Assembly (NCBI RefSeq): GCF_000801105.2
Contig: NC_079516.1
Location: 4,092,001-4,156,000, forward strand
Reading direction: 5' to 3'
Origin: Raphanus sativus
Lineage: Eukaryota; Streptophyta; Magnoliopsida; Brassicales; Brassicaceae
Length of the DNA stretch: 64,000 nucleotides
This document shows positions 37,701-49,832 of this stretch, piece after piece (the first letter of the stretch is position 1; each line of letters begins with the position of its first letter). The notes beneath the pieces are model-generated. The model worked only from the letters and a program-made list of their open reading frames with translations. It did not search any database and was not told where the DNA came from. The position numbers were made by a program, and so were the translations under genes.

Positions 37701-38707
37701 TATATTGTCCAAGTAAAAGTAAAGGGTTCTCTGTTTTCTTCCCTGAAAATAAAAAAGACTAAAGCGTCAAAACATTGGAATCCCCACTATATACATAACT
37801 AGCCTTTAGTTATGTAAATTGACATTCTTTTAGAAAAGAAAAGCTATATGCAATTTTAGGTTATATTGAAAAAAAAGGATGAAGAATAGCGTCTGGGGAA
37901 GGATTTATCAGCGACCTGTCACAATAAAATGACAAAGCCGAGTCAGTTTACGTATTGCACGCCAAAACAGCCAGAGACATACAAACCGCTAGGAGCTATA
38001 TCCAGAAGAAGAAAGTTCCCATAAAGCTAGTAAGCTTGAAGCTGCAAAAAATAGAGTAACTCATTCATAATATCAATGTGGCCTGGCTGGCTTGAACTGA
38101 TGTCATACGATGTCCCCAACACCACAGCCACTCTCTACTCTCTGAGAACATTTTTTGGGGGAGGGGCAAAGAACATAACATGTGTTTGGAACACAAATAA
38201 GAACACTCCCAATTAAGATGTGGAGCGTTGCTACATATAGCTGAAGTGAAGATCTAGCTGATGGAACCCACCTGAAGACGAAGGTGACTTAGGTAACTCA
38301 TTAGGCTCTGTTTTTTTCTTCTCAACTCCATCACAACGCACATCTGAGCCACCCAAATCTCCTGCACAAAAAAAAATACATCAAAAAGAGAGATAACTAC
38401 AATACTATATCGGGAAACTCCTACAGTATCTATAAATAGTTAATCCAATCCCTAATATTCATTAACTAGCTTCAATTTTCTTCAATTCATAAACAAGATC
38501 GAATCCCTAAATAAACCATTCTAACTAAATTCAAATCCTTTTACCAAAAAAGATACTCCTTGGTGTTGTTCCAAACGACCCAGTAGATTAAAATCAATCG
38601 AAAAAGAGCTGAAAACGAAGCATACCAGAGGGTTCCGCGAAGAGATCAAGCTTGACACGACGACTCGTGTTATTAGCGGCGAAGCGCCGCTCTTTTCTCT
38701 TCCCCAT
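34721..38707 (-). CDS. Two-WW-domain protein
   Basis: Nine exons (38707-38626, 38361-38272, 37742-37609, 37527-36791, 36716-35560, 35464-35382, 35274-35105, 35031-34902, 34810-34721) give 890 residues. It starts MGKRKERRFA, a basic patch that could direct nuclear import. The first WW domain reads TSQWKMILHEESNQYYYWN, then TLTGETSWEVP, in exon 4. The second is at the extreme C-terminus (LPSGWQAYWDESTKKTYYGN, then TVTSETSWTRP). The middle contains proline runs (VPPPPP) and long acidic stretches. The layout recalls FNBP4-type splicing-linked WW proteins. The counterpart is probably At3g13225 (from memory). The exact function is unknown. Confidence 0.88.
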
Positions 38708-39393
38708 CAGATTTTCTACTCTCCCTACGGACCCTGTAGCCCTTCGTTTTCAAGCGGAAAAAGAATACACAGAGGAAGGCTTCTCTCTCGCGTGTCTCAG
38801 TCAGAGAAGTGCCAAGAAGTTGCGTAAAAAGAAGAAGAAGAGGCGAGTTTGCCCAAGACGTTGTGCCGTTTTGTTTTTTTTTATCGGGGTTGATTTGTGA
38901 TTCACGCCGTTTAGGGGTTTGCGAAAAAATACCCATTCCATTAACACACCTTTTTGTGTTAGATTTACCCACATCCAGTTGAGTCAATTTCGGCCCGGCC
39001 CATTAACAGTCGAAAAAAAATATTAGGAAAGGACAGTTTGTAATGTATTGTCTAAACTAGAACTTAGAACTTGTCCGGTCCAAATATCTCTTTGTTGTTC
39101 TATTTAATTTTGTTTAGTTTTGGTTAGTAGGACAAAAAAACATTATCCAGTATTCAAATGCAAATGTATTTGCAATTGTGTCATGACCAATTTTGCAAAT
39201 ATAATTGTGTAGATTATAAATAAGATAAAATTTAACATGGAAAATTTTGTCTCCGGCGGAATGTCCTTGTTGTAGAATGTATACATTCCCGATGTTAACG
39301 AGATAGATTGACTCATACTGATAATAGTTTGTAGAAGATAATGATTTATTCATTTAATTTCATTCAATATATGCCACATCTGATTAACTACTA

Positions 39394-39640
39394 CTCCCTC
39401 CGTTTCATATTATAAGTAGTTTAAGGAAAATTTATTTATTTCAAAATATAAGTAGTTTTCATTATTTTATGCAACTTTTACTTTTATTAATATAGTGTGT
39501 CCAATCAAATAATATAGACTTATTTATGATTGGTTTAAATATATTTAATTTATATACCAAATGTTATTTTAAAAATAAATAATATATTTCTTAATCTTTG
39601 TGCATTCAACTAAAACTACTTACATAAAAAATAGAAGGAG
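39394..39640. mobile_element. Stowaway-like MITE
   Basis: 247 bp bounded by CTCCCTCCGTTTCATA on the left and the roughly complementary AAAATAGAAGGAG on the right, flanked by TA at 39392-39393 and 39641-39642. Inner arms also pair (AAGTAGTTT versus AAACTACTT). TA duplications and the CTCCCTCC end are typical of Tc1/mariner-type Stowaway elements. Confidence 0.8.
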
Positions 39641-40342
39641 TATAAAATTGTTTGACAATAATTTGCTGAGCTTTCATATCCATAACTAGAAAATATATAG
39701 ATTTGATGGACCACACTGTCCATCAAATCTAGAAAGATGAAGAAACTTTTGATGTGAGAGGTGATTGGTAGAGAGAATACGTATTTATAATGGCTTGTGG
39801 ATATCTATCTATTCAGTTACTAAAACTGAGAGTTTCTTGGAAACGTATATTTGACTAAGGATCAATACGCTGATCAACTTGGATAAGTATAGATAATAAT
39901 TAATACTTCTAATTTGTAGTGTTTTTAGCGATTATATACCTTATTTTCGACTAGTTTCAATATAAATCAATTTAAAATATAATATTTTATGTCTATGATA
40001 ACTTTTTTTTAAAAACAACATCCTCAAGATATATGTGATAGTGAATGTCCCAAGCGTCATAGCACGCATATGTACGCTTCCGGGGGAGACAAGAGGTAGA
40101 GAGAGAGGGAGCATAAGGGCAACCAAATATCTTACAAATAGTAATAATTTTTTTAATGTTGTCTGCATAAGTCAAAATCTTATGCTAGTTGATTTTAGTT
40201 TCACTATATATGATTTAGTGTACACTTTTTGTTCACAATATACCATAGATTCCTTATTAAAAATGTTGATGATGTGTAATTTTTGACAAGGTTTACAAGA
40301 CTTTGCAAAAACGTGAAGTCAAAGTAAAGTTTGTCAAATACT

Positions 40343-40427
40343 TAAACATTATTGTGAATTTCTACTAGCAATACATCAGTTCCCACATCCTGGGGCTGAT
40401 TCTTCAAAACAATAGTGTATCTTGCCT
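40343..40427 (-). pseudogene. Possible exon relic
   Basis: On the minus strand an acceptor-like TTTCTGTTGCAG is followed by an open frame ARYTIVLKNQPQDVGTDVLL, which continues for seven more codons to a stop. It is more GC-rich than its surroundings and reads like a real last exon, but no other exon was found nearby. It could be what is left of a gene lost after polyploidy. The source protein was not recognised. Confidence 0.3.
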
Positions 40428-41490
40428 GCAACAGAAACAAGGCTTCTCAAAGCTTCATCGCAAGAAAAAGTATTTTGTTTCCATGCGAATTTTATTTCTT
40501 CATTCTCTTATCCAAGATTAATAACATGATCAGCGATTTTCTTTTTGAAAAAGAAATAAAATAATTTACTAGTATTATGAAACATTCTTTTGAAAACCAT
40601 AAAACAAAATTTTATTGTTGTCACTATAACTTTGTCCATTTCAAAAGTATGAGAACAAATTTGGAAGTGTTCAGATATTTTAAGGTGTAAAATAAATTGT
40701 AACACAAAAATGTGTTTTTTTCATGTTTCCATGCGAAATCTTTAAGCTTGTATATTTAATTGACGAAGATATTTGATGAGAATAATTTTTTTACAAAGTT
40801 TAAATCTTCATTAAAGACATATAACAACTTAATAAAAATAAAATCATAGTTAAATAAACGAAGATATCAAATTTATAGTATGTTTCTATCACATCTAATT
40901 GAATCAATTTAACTATGCCTATTAGATATCAAGCCGATTAATCATTTAAGTCTTGGTTATAAAAATTTCGCAGTATTTTTTCTGATAAACTATTAGAATT
41001 TTATTGATAGCATAAAGAGTTTACAAGATATAAACACAACTTAATCTAAATATATAAAGTTAATATTTTTGATGAAAGAGTAGAGAATAACCATTTTCTT
41101 TACGGAAACCTTATAGACTAATAATAATATAAATTTGCTATGATCATCTTTCACATATTTTTCATTGCATATCACCTTTTTAACAAAATCTCAAAAATGC
41201 AGTTTGCATTACTTTTTTATAAATAAAACTAATTTAAAATTTGTTGTTAATGTATTTAGACCTTGTCTTCTCATTGAAATTTAGAAAAAAAAAACGATGA
41301 TTTCATTAAAATTCTTTGAGCTCATATATAAATGCTAACCCTGAGTGGATGAAACTTACATAAATGAATTTATTGACTGTAAAAACTGTGGGCTAAACTT
41401 CACTCGAACATAAACTGGGAAGAAATTCAAAACAACTAGAAAAACCTAGGGACCAAAACCATAAAGATGTAGAAAAAATGATCTTTAGAC

Positions 41491-43079
41491 TCAGGACAGT
41501 GGAGATTCTAGCCTCTTGATAAGCTGAGAGACAACACCCCAGTTGAATCCCCTGTACTGAAGCCACCGTATAACTCTAGCTTTACGATTTTCTACAGGCA
41601 AGTCTCTGCCTTGGAGCCACCGCTTTGACGCCTGAACATAGAGCTGATCCATCGCTTCCTTGGACATCCCGTGACTAACTTCTGTTTCTTTGCATTGGTT
41701 GTCTTTCTCAAAAACAAGCTTTATGGCCGCATCTGAATCTTCGTTGCTTACGCCTTTCTTAAACAATGCCTGGTCCACATTTAAAGTACCCACTTTGCTT
41801 AAGTATCTATGTGATTGTAACTATGTGAATGGCAAAAACTTACTTGCTTGATCCGTCTAGGTCCCCAACTTAAGGAAGACCATCTAGACCGTGTGAATGC
41901 TTCCGCGTAGAAGTTATCATTGATGAAACCTCTAATAACACACAAAACAAAAACAAAAAAAGGTTCAAGTAAATCAGTAAAGTGGATAGAGATCCTTAAC
42001 TGAAAAAAAAACGAAACAGAGAGGAATCTTTACCGGTGCTGAAAGTCATTGATCACACTGTCAACGATTTCAAGAGGATATTTCTTTCCAATGAGCTTCT
42101 TCTTCAGCTCAGATGCTGTATATGCTCTGAGGCCATTGCAGAAAATAAAAAAAAAGTAAGAAGATAGAAACAATACACTTTAAACTGAAGCAGCTACTAC
42201 TACTATAGAAAAAATCAAAGGGTGAAGTGAAAGACAGAACCTTAAACCAAGATAACGAATAGCCATGTTCTCTGCCTCTTGGGTTTCTTTGCTACTCTTG
42301 GCAGTCTCAGCATCCATATATCGCTTGATTTCATCATAAGCTTGTTTCGTCGTTGATCTATCATCCTCACTGCTCTCTTCCAACTCTGCAAAGAAATACA
42401 GAAATGTAGGTCCCATTAGGCATGATTTCAGAGATGATAGTGAAATCTAATTAAATAGTAATTTAGGATAGATTGATTAATAATAGTAATATATTTTTGA
42501 ACAATATAGAAGACTTCCCAGTGATGTAAACGTTACTCTCAATAAATAAGAAACTGAAGTACCAAAAACAGAGGCTTATGTAATAATAATAATAATACCT
42601 TCCCCAGAATCATCACAAGACACATTCCTGAACGTTCCAGCATCGTTTTTACCCTGCGGGTGAGAATACGTACCAGCTCCACCCTCTCTTGTAAAGTCAC
42701 CTTTAGGTCCCTCGGGTACACAATGATCCCATCTACCAGCAGACATACCCTTCTCCAAACTCATAGTAATACCTTCATTAGAGCCATCAAAAGACACATC
42801 CATGTAACTACCTCCAGCATCGTTTCTGTCTTGCAGATCCATATACAAGTCCTCCTCCTTAGCCTCTTTCGTGTTACCCTTGGCTTTAATAGACTCCGAT
42901 ACACTACGATCCCATCTACTAGCATTTACACTCTTCTCAGAGCTATCAAGAGGCTTAGATGTCACTTGTTCACTAATCTCCCGAGACTTCTTGGGAACAT
43001 ACCTACTGAGTCCAGAGGAATTGTAATCCCGCTTCTCTGATGAACACAAGATTCTTGGCGTCACAGAGTGTCTCTTCAT
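41491..43079 (-). CDS. RecX-family protein
   Basis: Five exons (43079-42599, 42385-42241, 42126-42034, 41931-41844, 41769-41491) give 361 residues. The C-terminal 150 residues match the RecX three-helix repeats: AIRYLGLRAYTASELKKKL, then FINDNFYAEAFTRSR and WGPRRIKQALFKKGVS, then VIRWLQYRGFNWGVVSQLI. Bacterial RecX restrains RecA. Plants have organellar RecA proteins, so an organellar partner is a fair guess, but no clear transit peptide is visible. The first 200 residues are polar and contain two related segments (DRNDAGGSYMDVSFDGS and KNDAGTFRNVSCDDS), a sign of internal duplication. The counterpart is probably At3g13226 (from memory). Confidence 0.88.
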
Positions 43080-43812
43080 CCTACAAGTGAAAGGCTGAGG
43101 ATTTTCAACTACGTTCTTGCTTTATATAGAAACGTATATGTATGTCCTCATTGGTAACAAGTTCAAAACAATCAGTACTAAAATAAAATAAAAAACGTGA
43201 AGAAGATAGAAAAGCTTGTCCATTTCCCAAAACCCAGTGCTACCCACGACTTAAATTCTATCAAAGTCTCAAACTTTTCTTGAAACGAAGCCCAATCAAA
43301 GATGGATCATAAGAAGAGAAAGAAGGACTAACCATGGGATCACGAGCACGCGGTGTTGAATGCCAATCGATAACCTAAACCCTAGTTTCAACATCTCCCC
43401 TTATTAGAGAGAAGAATCTCAGAGAACGGCTAAAAACCCTGATGCTAGCTACTTTTTGTGTAATCAAATTCTATCGGCTAGAAACTAGAATGCGCGTGCG
43501 TGTGGGATGATGAAACTGCTGCTAATGTGCGCCTGATTATCTCAACCCCTTTTTTTTCACGTGGGTCCCGCCACAACCATGATACTAATCGAATTAAAGA
43601 TAGTCTGCTTGCCTTACTCGACAGCATAAAACAACTGGAGGGAGGATGTCTCTTGAACACATGGTCTAAGAGATGGTACACAATTGCTATGTTTTGTAAA
43701 GAAGAGGTAATAAGATACAAATAATAAAGGCAGTTTGAAAAGACTCTCTTTATAAAATCACAGTTTGTTTGGTGTTTTGGTTTATGGGACAATTTTATTT
43801 CTCTAATAATCT
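43080..43812. other. Intergenic between RecX and DDI1 genes
   Basis: Holds the RecX leader and promoter (right of 43079) and the DDI1 3' end (left of 43813). No extra gene or repeat was seen. Confidence 0.5.
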
Positions 43813-46656
43813 TCAGCCGCCAAAGAGAAACCCAGCAGCTTGTTCTTCGTTTCCTTCAAACAATCTCAGAGCTTGTACCACTGCTTCTCTCGAGAAGCCT
43901 AACTCCACAAGCTTCGCAATCTTCGCTTCAAATTCAGGTCCCTGCGGGTTACATTATGAAAATGATTACCAAAGACTGCAAAGTAATAGAGAGAGAAGTG
44001 AGGCTTAAACTTTCAACACTGCTTTTTTTTTAACCTCTGATCTTGAAGGTTGATTCGCTGGGCTCGCAACTGTGTTACTACTCTTCTCTGTAAACCCTGA
44101 AGGAACCTATAGGGACCAAAAACAATTTAATAATAACAACTTCTTTCCAACTATATTAGTTCATCAAAACACAAAGATAATGAGCAAAATGCAAAGTTTT
44201 TATTACCGCTGCTCCAGAGCTAGATGCTTGATTCGGAACACCACCTTCATCAAGGAATCGAGAAGGGAGGTCTTTCTCTGAAGGAAGTAAAAGCGTTCTT
44301 TTTCAGGTTAACTGAATCTAAAGATAAACAAAAATAAAAAAAAAGGGTTCAAGACTGAGATGGTAGGTAGAGAGAACTAGCCTTGCAAAAAGGGAACCGA
44401 GACCTCTCCTCCTCCAACAGTCAGGACGTTATCCTTCAAATCAATAGTGCACTACATACAGATAACCAGAGAGAGAGAGAGAAACAGATTAACATTTGGT
44501 TGAAAACACATAGATTAAATTCAAAAATCAAATGATGGAGATGTTACCTGATGCTTACGCAGCATATCGAGGCCAAAAAGGAACTCCATGTTAGGTGAGT
44601 CCAGCACTATGAATGAACACGGGTAAAAGTTTTTTCCAATCTGCAAGTTATGAAGATATTCAATTTATTTTGCAAAGATCTTTATAACAAAGGGGATGAT
44701 AACATACATCATTACAAGGAAAAACAATTTGTCCTGTTTTACCTTGATTGGAGCGACATGAATGCGGCCTAATATCTCTGTTTGGCCAACACCCTGAGCA
44801 ATACCTTTATACCGTTGATCCATGAGTCTCAGCAATCTGAAAGTAACCCCATTCAAACAAGATTCATGAGTTATTCTCCCATCATTCTATATAGTAAAAG
44901 TAAGTACCAGAACAAAAGAAGCTGCAAGAGTTACCCGCATCTCTCAGCACAACTCTTGGATATGATTGTAGATTGAGCACCACTATCAACAAAAGCCTGG
45001 AGATGGTTTCAAATATAAGCTTAGAAACATACAAACGATCTATAACCAGGAAACGATAGATAGGAAGCAAAGGAGAGGTTTATTCTGGTAGCGGAATTGT
45101 TACCTTTAGAGGTATACCATTGACCTCCATATCCACATACAGCATTATCTAAGGAAATGAGAAAAAAAAAAAATCAAGAGTGCTTACAATATAGTTAAGG
45201 AATTTCAGAAGCATTAAAATAAACCAGAGCATACATACCACCCTAGCAAAACCTTCGGGATTATGTTCAAGGGCAGCTTCCCAGTTCTCATCAATTCCTT
45301 TCTGCTCAAGATAGCACCAAAAGGTCAGGAATGATACGAAAAGATAACAAGCTAATTAGGGATAACACAAGAACCAAACATAAGTGAATGTTCGCAACAA
45401 GGAATCACAAAAGACTTATTTGCAACTACAGACATATAATAGAGTTCAGTACATGAAACTTAAGTAAGAAAAGTTAACCTGACGAATTGCAGCTTCGATT
45501 TTTTTCTGTGCTTCAACATCGAAAGGATCTGCATACAAAAGGGCCTGCAAGGTGGGGGAATACATAAGCAGCATTCTTTGATAGTGGTAACTCAATGTGT
45601 CTGAAAACTGAGACGCTAGCAACTTTATAAAAGCTAGTTTTCCCTGAAACTAAAAACGAAAGGCTTACGAGTTCCTCCTCCTTCTGACGCTGCACCACAG
45701 ATCGCTGTTGATGCCGTGAACGCAAAACATCCTGTAACTTGTTTAAATCGCTTCCAGAGATAACTTGTGCAAGCTCAGGATCCGTCTACAATTCAGAACA
45801 TCAAAGCCAAGGTAACTAACTAACAGATGCCAAGTAACAATAACTCTCAAGCTAAAGTTATAGTAACTAGGATCAAGCCAGACCTGGAATAACTGTCCCA
45901 TAATATTAGAATCACCCCGAATGTGTTGCTGAAAAGCTGCAGGGTTGGAAGCTGACCCATCAGGATTCATACCCAAATCATTCCCCGCCGCACTACTGAG
46001 ATCACACATGCATATAAAACAAAAACCAAGGGTAGGTAACTCTACATTGAATAAAAAAAAAATATTCAAAATAGAGTATAGGTTCAATCTAGCGTTGTAC
46101 CCAGAAGAGGCGTTGGAGACCATCATCATCAATAAATCATCGTCCTTTACACCCAATGCACTCAATTTATCAGAGTTCCTCATCTCGTTTCCATTATACA
46201 AGAGCTGCTGCTGCTGAATCGGAACACTCGCCTGCTCATTGATACAAACACACACAAAACTAGCTTTTTAAGTTCCAAAAACCTCTTAAAAACCCTAACT
46301 TTCAGCAGAATTCAGACTTTTTATTCTCAGAATAACAATAAACAAGAGAGATCTGAGATCATCGCTTACCTCAACTTCGAGCAGGGCTTTAACATTCTCA
46401 ACCTACAGAGAAAACCCACCCCAAAAAAAACACTAATGATCAACAAAAGGGTCGATTAATCAAGGAAGAAGAAGAAGCTAAACAAACACAAGATCCTTCA
46501 TCGATCAATTCGAGATGAGTGCATTGTGATATTTTTTAAGAATCGAAGAATCAGGAAAGCTAGGGTTTATGAGATGGAGAAAAGACTTACGGTTTCGTGT
46601 GAATCGACGTCAAGGGTAATGATTTGTTCGCCGGCGGTCATCACAGTGATCCTCAT
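43813..46656 (-). CDS. DDI1: DDI1-type ubiquitin shuttle/aspartic protease
   Basis: Fifteen exons (46656-46591, 46402-46370, 46231-46101, 45995-45884, 45785-45669, 45544-45479, 45301-45242, 45148-45104, 44996-44935, 44836-44743, 44640-44548, 44451-44382, 44277-44207, 44106-44035, 43941-43813) give 406 residues. The N-terminal ubiquitin-like domain starts MRITVMTAGEQIITLDV. The central retropepsin-like domain has AFVDSGAQSTIIS with Asp214 as catalytic residue, and the C-terminal UBA domain reads IAKLVELGFSREAVVQALR. DDI1 proteins carry ubiquitinated cargo to the proteasome and can cleave some substrates. The active-site DSG is intact. The intron after exon 12 appears to use a GC donor. The likely counterpart is At3g13235 (from memory). 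Confidence 0.93.
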
Positions 46657-47400
46657 CTTTGTTAAAATCGTAGTCTCGTACTCCTCTTTTGTTAGTATCT
46701 CTCTGGCTTCACAATTGGGTTTCCTTGTTAGATTACTTAACGAAGTCAACACACTGACCCTAAACCCGCTTTTGGAGCAAGAGGCTCTACCCGAAGTTGG
46801 TCGAATCCCGAAAGTACCCCTGAGTCGTTTTAGTTTGTTAGTTGGACTTGTGGATTTACCCGCCCGACCGTTTATATTTCTTTTTTCAATTTACAGATAT
46901 ACTGATTTGACATTTGAGATAAAGTTTCTTTCTTTTTCCGCTAATCCATAGTACTTTTTCATAATAAGTAACCCCTGTGATCCATTAACCACTCCGCAAA
47001 TTTTGTAAACTGTTATAAGCCGTTTACGGTTTACCCGTTGCGAGAATATTACTTTTGTAGTCATCGAGAATCTTTACTTTAGTGTAGTAGATAAGAATAA
47101 GAATTATTTTATATTTTTATAATTGATAAAAAAAAACTAATGGAGTAGTGCTATAGACTTATCAGGCATCTTTTTATATTTTTTATACTTTTTAACTTTT
47201 TCTTTGCTCAAAAGCTGCGAACACTGCATTAAACGTAAAAGAATGATAACACTACGAATTAGAGACGTTACGAAGTTTGATTGAATTGTAGCTAAAATAA
47301 AATAAATAAAAACTGATTAACGAAACATTAGAATACACAAAGGAATCAATACTGTAGAAAAGATTTTTTTTTTTTAAAAGAAGAATCGCAGTTTATCTAG
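46657..47400. other. Intergenic, DDI1 promoter side
   Basis: The DDI1 leader and promoter, then AT-rich DNA up to the stop of the small membrane protein. Nothing else was recognised. Confidence 0.5.
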
Positions 47401-47607
47401 TTAATGACCGGCGGGAGGTGAGAAACCGTAACCGCGACGGCCAACGCCTCCTCCTCCGCAGGCAAATCTCCGATCGCAATCGAGATGGACGGAATCGTGG
47501 ATCTTGTGGAAACCATCCTTGAAAACTCCGAATCCGAATAGAAACCCAATCGTGATCACCACCAGAATCAAACACGTGCACAGCATGCAGATCCTTCCAC
47601 AACACAT
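47401..47607 (-). CDS. Small cysteine-rich membrane protein
   Basis: A single exon of 68 residues. MCCGRICMLCTC leads into one hydrophobic helix (~10-27, LILVVITIGFLFGFGVF), then a polar His/Asp/Cys segment and a Gly-rich tail GGGGVGRRGYGFSPPAGH. The clustered N-terminal cysteines before the helix suggest lipid modification or metal binding, which is inference. A frame overlapping in register shift was rejected because it is Arg-rich and lacks family character. No family name was recognised; its position suggests a conserved unknown of the At3g13240-13275 interval. Confidence 0.6.
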   Translation of the reverse strand: MCCGRICMLCTCLILVVITIGFLFGFGVFKDGFHKIHDSVHLDCDRRFACGGGGVGRRGYGFSPPAGH

Positions 47608-47821
47608 CTCTCTTTTCCGCTTTGTAACGAAAGATTGTCGCCGGAGATTACGAGATATTCCTCTTCGATTTAGGCTTTAAGACAAGAGAGAATGTTTGTT
47701 GGTTTTGTTGGCGAGAAATTGTGTGTGTGGGGACGTTACGGCTTTATTTACTTGCTTTTAAAGCTAAATCAGAATCACTAAACTAATTTCACAACGGTCT
47801 CCTTAGCTAAGTTTGACTAGG

Positions 47822-47834
47822 AAAAAAAAAAAAA
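47822..47834 (+). mobile_element. Pure poly(A) micro-insertion with TSD
   Basis: Thirteen A lie between GTTTGACTAGG at 47811-47821 and the same word at 47835-47845, extended by AA on the left and A on the right. It would be the limiting case of the micro-insertions: tail only. Confidence 0.55.
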
Positions 47835-47845
47835 GTTTGACTAGG

Positions 47846-49205
47846 ATTCTATATTGGGCCACGTTTGAGGCCCATTAGTTATTACAAAAACATGAGGCCC
47901 AATAAAGGAAACAAAACTGCAGGGGGTCAACTATAAATTATTTACAAAAGCATCCTCATAATGTTGATAAACACACGATGACAACTCCAAAGTCTAAAGT
48001 AGTTCTCTTCCTTTGTCTCACTTTCAAGTCATCTCACCTCTCTCTCTCTCTCTGTGAGCTGTGACTTTTGTCATTGCTGCAGCAGCTAGCCTCCTGTAAG
48101 CTTGCTTGGATGACGGATGTGGTTGCAGCCATTAATTAACCCATCAGACCAGATGGCAGCAGTCCACGGTCGCCCTATCTTTGAGCAAGTCTATTAGATT
48201 CTCTGCACCATTACCGAAATGCATCAGGCAGAAACGTTCTACCGTCAGACTTATAATGGAGGTCATCAACTCTATGCTAATGGGCTGCAAATGATATACA
48301 GTCTCTTCTCCTTTTCATCCACATATTGTTCGTTTCTGTTGCTTATATGAAAACGAAAACATTGGAAGACAGCAATCACTACTATTTTCGGCCCTTTTTT
48401 CTTTGGTTTGAATTTTGTATTTTGAGTCTTCTTTTAAATGTAAACTGTCATTGTTTCATATACGTTATTGTCTTCTTCAAGAAGATCTTATCTAAGTACC
48501 AAATCAGTGTTTGGATTTATGTAACTAAAGAGATGGTTTTGGCTTTTTTTCTTCACGGATTGAAATGTGACTACTACTTTTTGTCTTTAGCAACTACAGT
48601 TTCATGTAAGAACGCAGGCACGACGTATTGGTTTTCTTTTTATGCTGTTTACAGTGTATATGTACTTATGTTAACAACAAATTTGATGATAAAAATCTAA
48701 TATCAAATGTTTCATTGAAGTTATTCGGTTGTGGTTGCAAGAAAGTATTCTAGTTTCAGACCATGGTGGACCAAGTAATTTTTCAGAAAGAAACCAAAAA
48801 TTTTAAAGAAAAGCATCTCTCGATATACTAAAACCAAACAGTAAACCGTTTGACTAAATATCTTTCAAATCGCCTATAGTTTTAAGATTCATTAAAAAAA
48901 ATTCAACTTGTTCTAATCCGTCGGCAGAAAACTTCTTCAGTTTTCTTTCTTTTTTTTTGAAAAGAGCCTTTAACTTCTTCGGTTCTTCGTATGCCTGAAG
49001 AACGAAAAATAAATAAAGGAGAAAACAAAAATAATATACATCTCTATATTCATAATTTATGTTAAACAAAGTTAAAGCTAATGGACTGATAAAACTTATC
49101 TTTCCCCTTAATTTTCCAATATACACGACAATGGAAAACAAAAAAAAAAGGGGAAAATGAAGTAAAAAAAAAAGATGTTGCAAAATCATCACATGAAAAC
49201 CTAAA
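47846..49205. other. Intergenic, possible non-coding transcript at 47980-48300
   Basis: The 47980-48300 segment is less AT-rich than its flanks, has a CT repeat at about 48037-48052, and holds only short open frames (for example one starting ATGCATCAGGCAG at 48219). It resembles a transcribed leader or non-coding RNA, but no family was recognised. The rest is AT-rich 3' flank of the J-protein gene. Confidence 0.3.
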
Positions 49206-49688
49206 TCACCAACACTGATCCGTCTCCCATCTCCGGGTCGTCGCATACGCCCGACCCGTCCGGCCCATAGCTCCAGCGTGCACACGCCTCCTTCGCGCTC
49301 CCAGCGTCGAATCGTAGATCGCTCTCGTCGTCGGATCCGCAAGCGTCGCGTAAGCTCTGTGGATCTCCATGAAATCTCTTCCGTCCGCCGATTCCACCGA
49401 CGCGGCGTCGGGATGGTAAACCTTCGCCAGGCTCCGGTACGCCGTCTTGATCTCCGGCAAGGACGCCGTCTCGTCGACTCTCAGGAGCTCGTAGAGGCTC
49501 GACCACGCTCGCCGGCGAGCGGTTTCTGTTACGGCTGGCTCTGCGTTGAGAGTCTGCGACGAAGCTTTGAACGAGCTGGGAAACCGCGCGTTTCCGCGGT
49601 GTGATCTGGTTGGCTTCGGCTGAGTAAGGCTGGTTCCCTGGGAGAAGCGGAGGGGGTTACCGGCGAAATTAACTAAAATTCCGGACAT
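49206..49688 (-). CDS. Small chloroplast-type J-domain protein
   Basis: A single exon of 160 residues. The first ~55 are Ser/Arg/Thr-rich without acidic residues (MSGILVNFAGNPLRFSQGTS...), as in a plastid transit peptide. A J domain follows: SLYELLRVDETASLPEIKTA, then YRSLAKVYHPDAAS with the HPD tripeptide that stimulates Hsp70, then FMEIHRAYATLADPTTRAIYD. The short C-tail is Arg-rich and ends WETDQCW. It belongs to the DnaJ C (J-domain only) class and is probably the counterpart of At3g13310 (from memory). The start at 49688 is preferred over an upstream in-frame ATG that lies in leader DNA. CTTTATA on the plus strand at 49826 gives a plausible TATA box. Confidence 0.88.
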   Translation of the reverse strand: MSGILVNFAGNPLRFSQGTSLTQPKPTRSHRGNARFPSSFKASSQTLNAEPAVTETARRRAWSSLYELLRVDETASLPEIKTAYRSLAKVYHPDAASVESADGRDFMEIHRAYATLADPTTRAIYDSTLGARRRRVHAGAMGRTGRAYATTRRWETDQCW

Positions 49689-49825
49689 TTGCGTAATTAA
49701 TGTAAAACCGAAGGAGCTAATTCGAAAGAAACCGTAGAATTTGAAGACACAGATAGAGAGAGAGAGAGTTCGTAAGATAATGTAGACAAGAACCACAAGG
49801 TGAGAGGAGGATTGAGATATGACCC

Positions 49826-49832
49826 CTTTATA
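49826..49832 (-). promoter_or_regulatory. Candidate TATA box of J-protein gene
   Basis: TATAAAG on the minus strand about 140 bp upstream of the ATG, followed by a CT/GA-rich leader. It is a motif match only. Confidence 0.45.

Larger units (their letters stand above)
38708..41490. other. Intergenic region with MITE
   Basis: After about 200 bp of leader and promoter for the WW gene, the sequence is AT-rich. It contains the Stowaway-like MITE at 39394-39640 and an exon-like relic at 40343-40427. No intact gene was seen. Confidence 0.6.
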
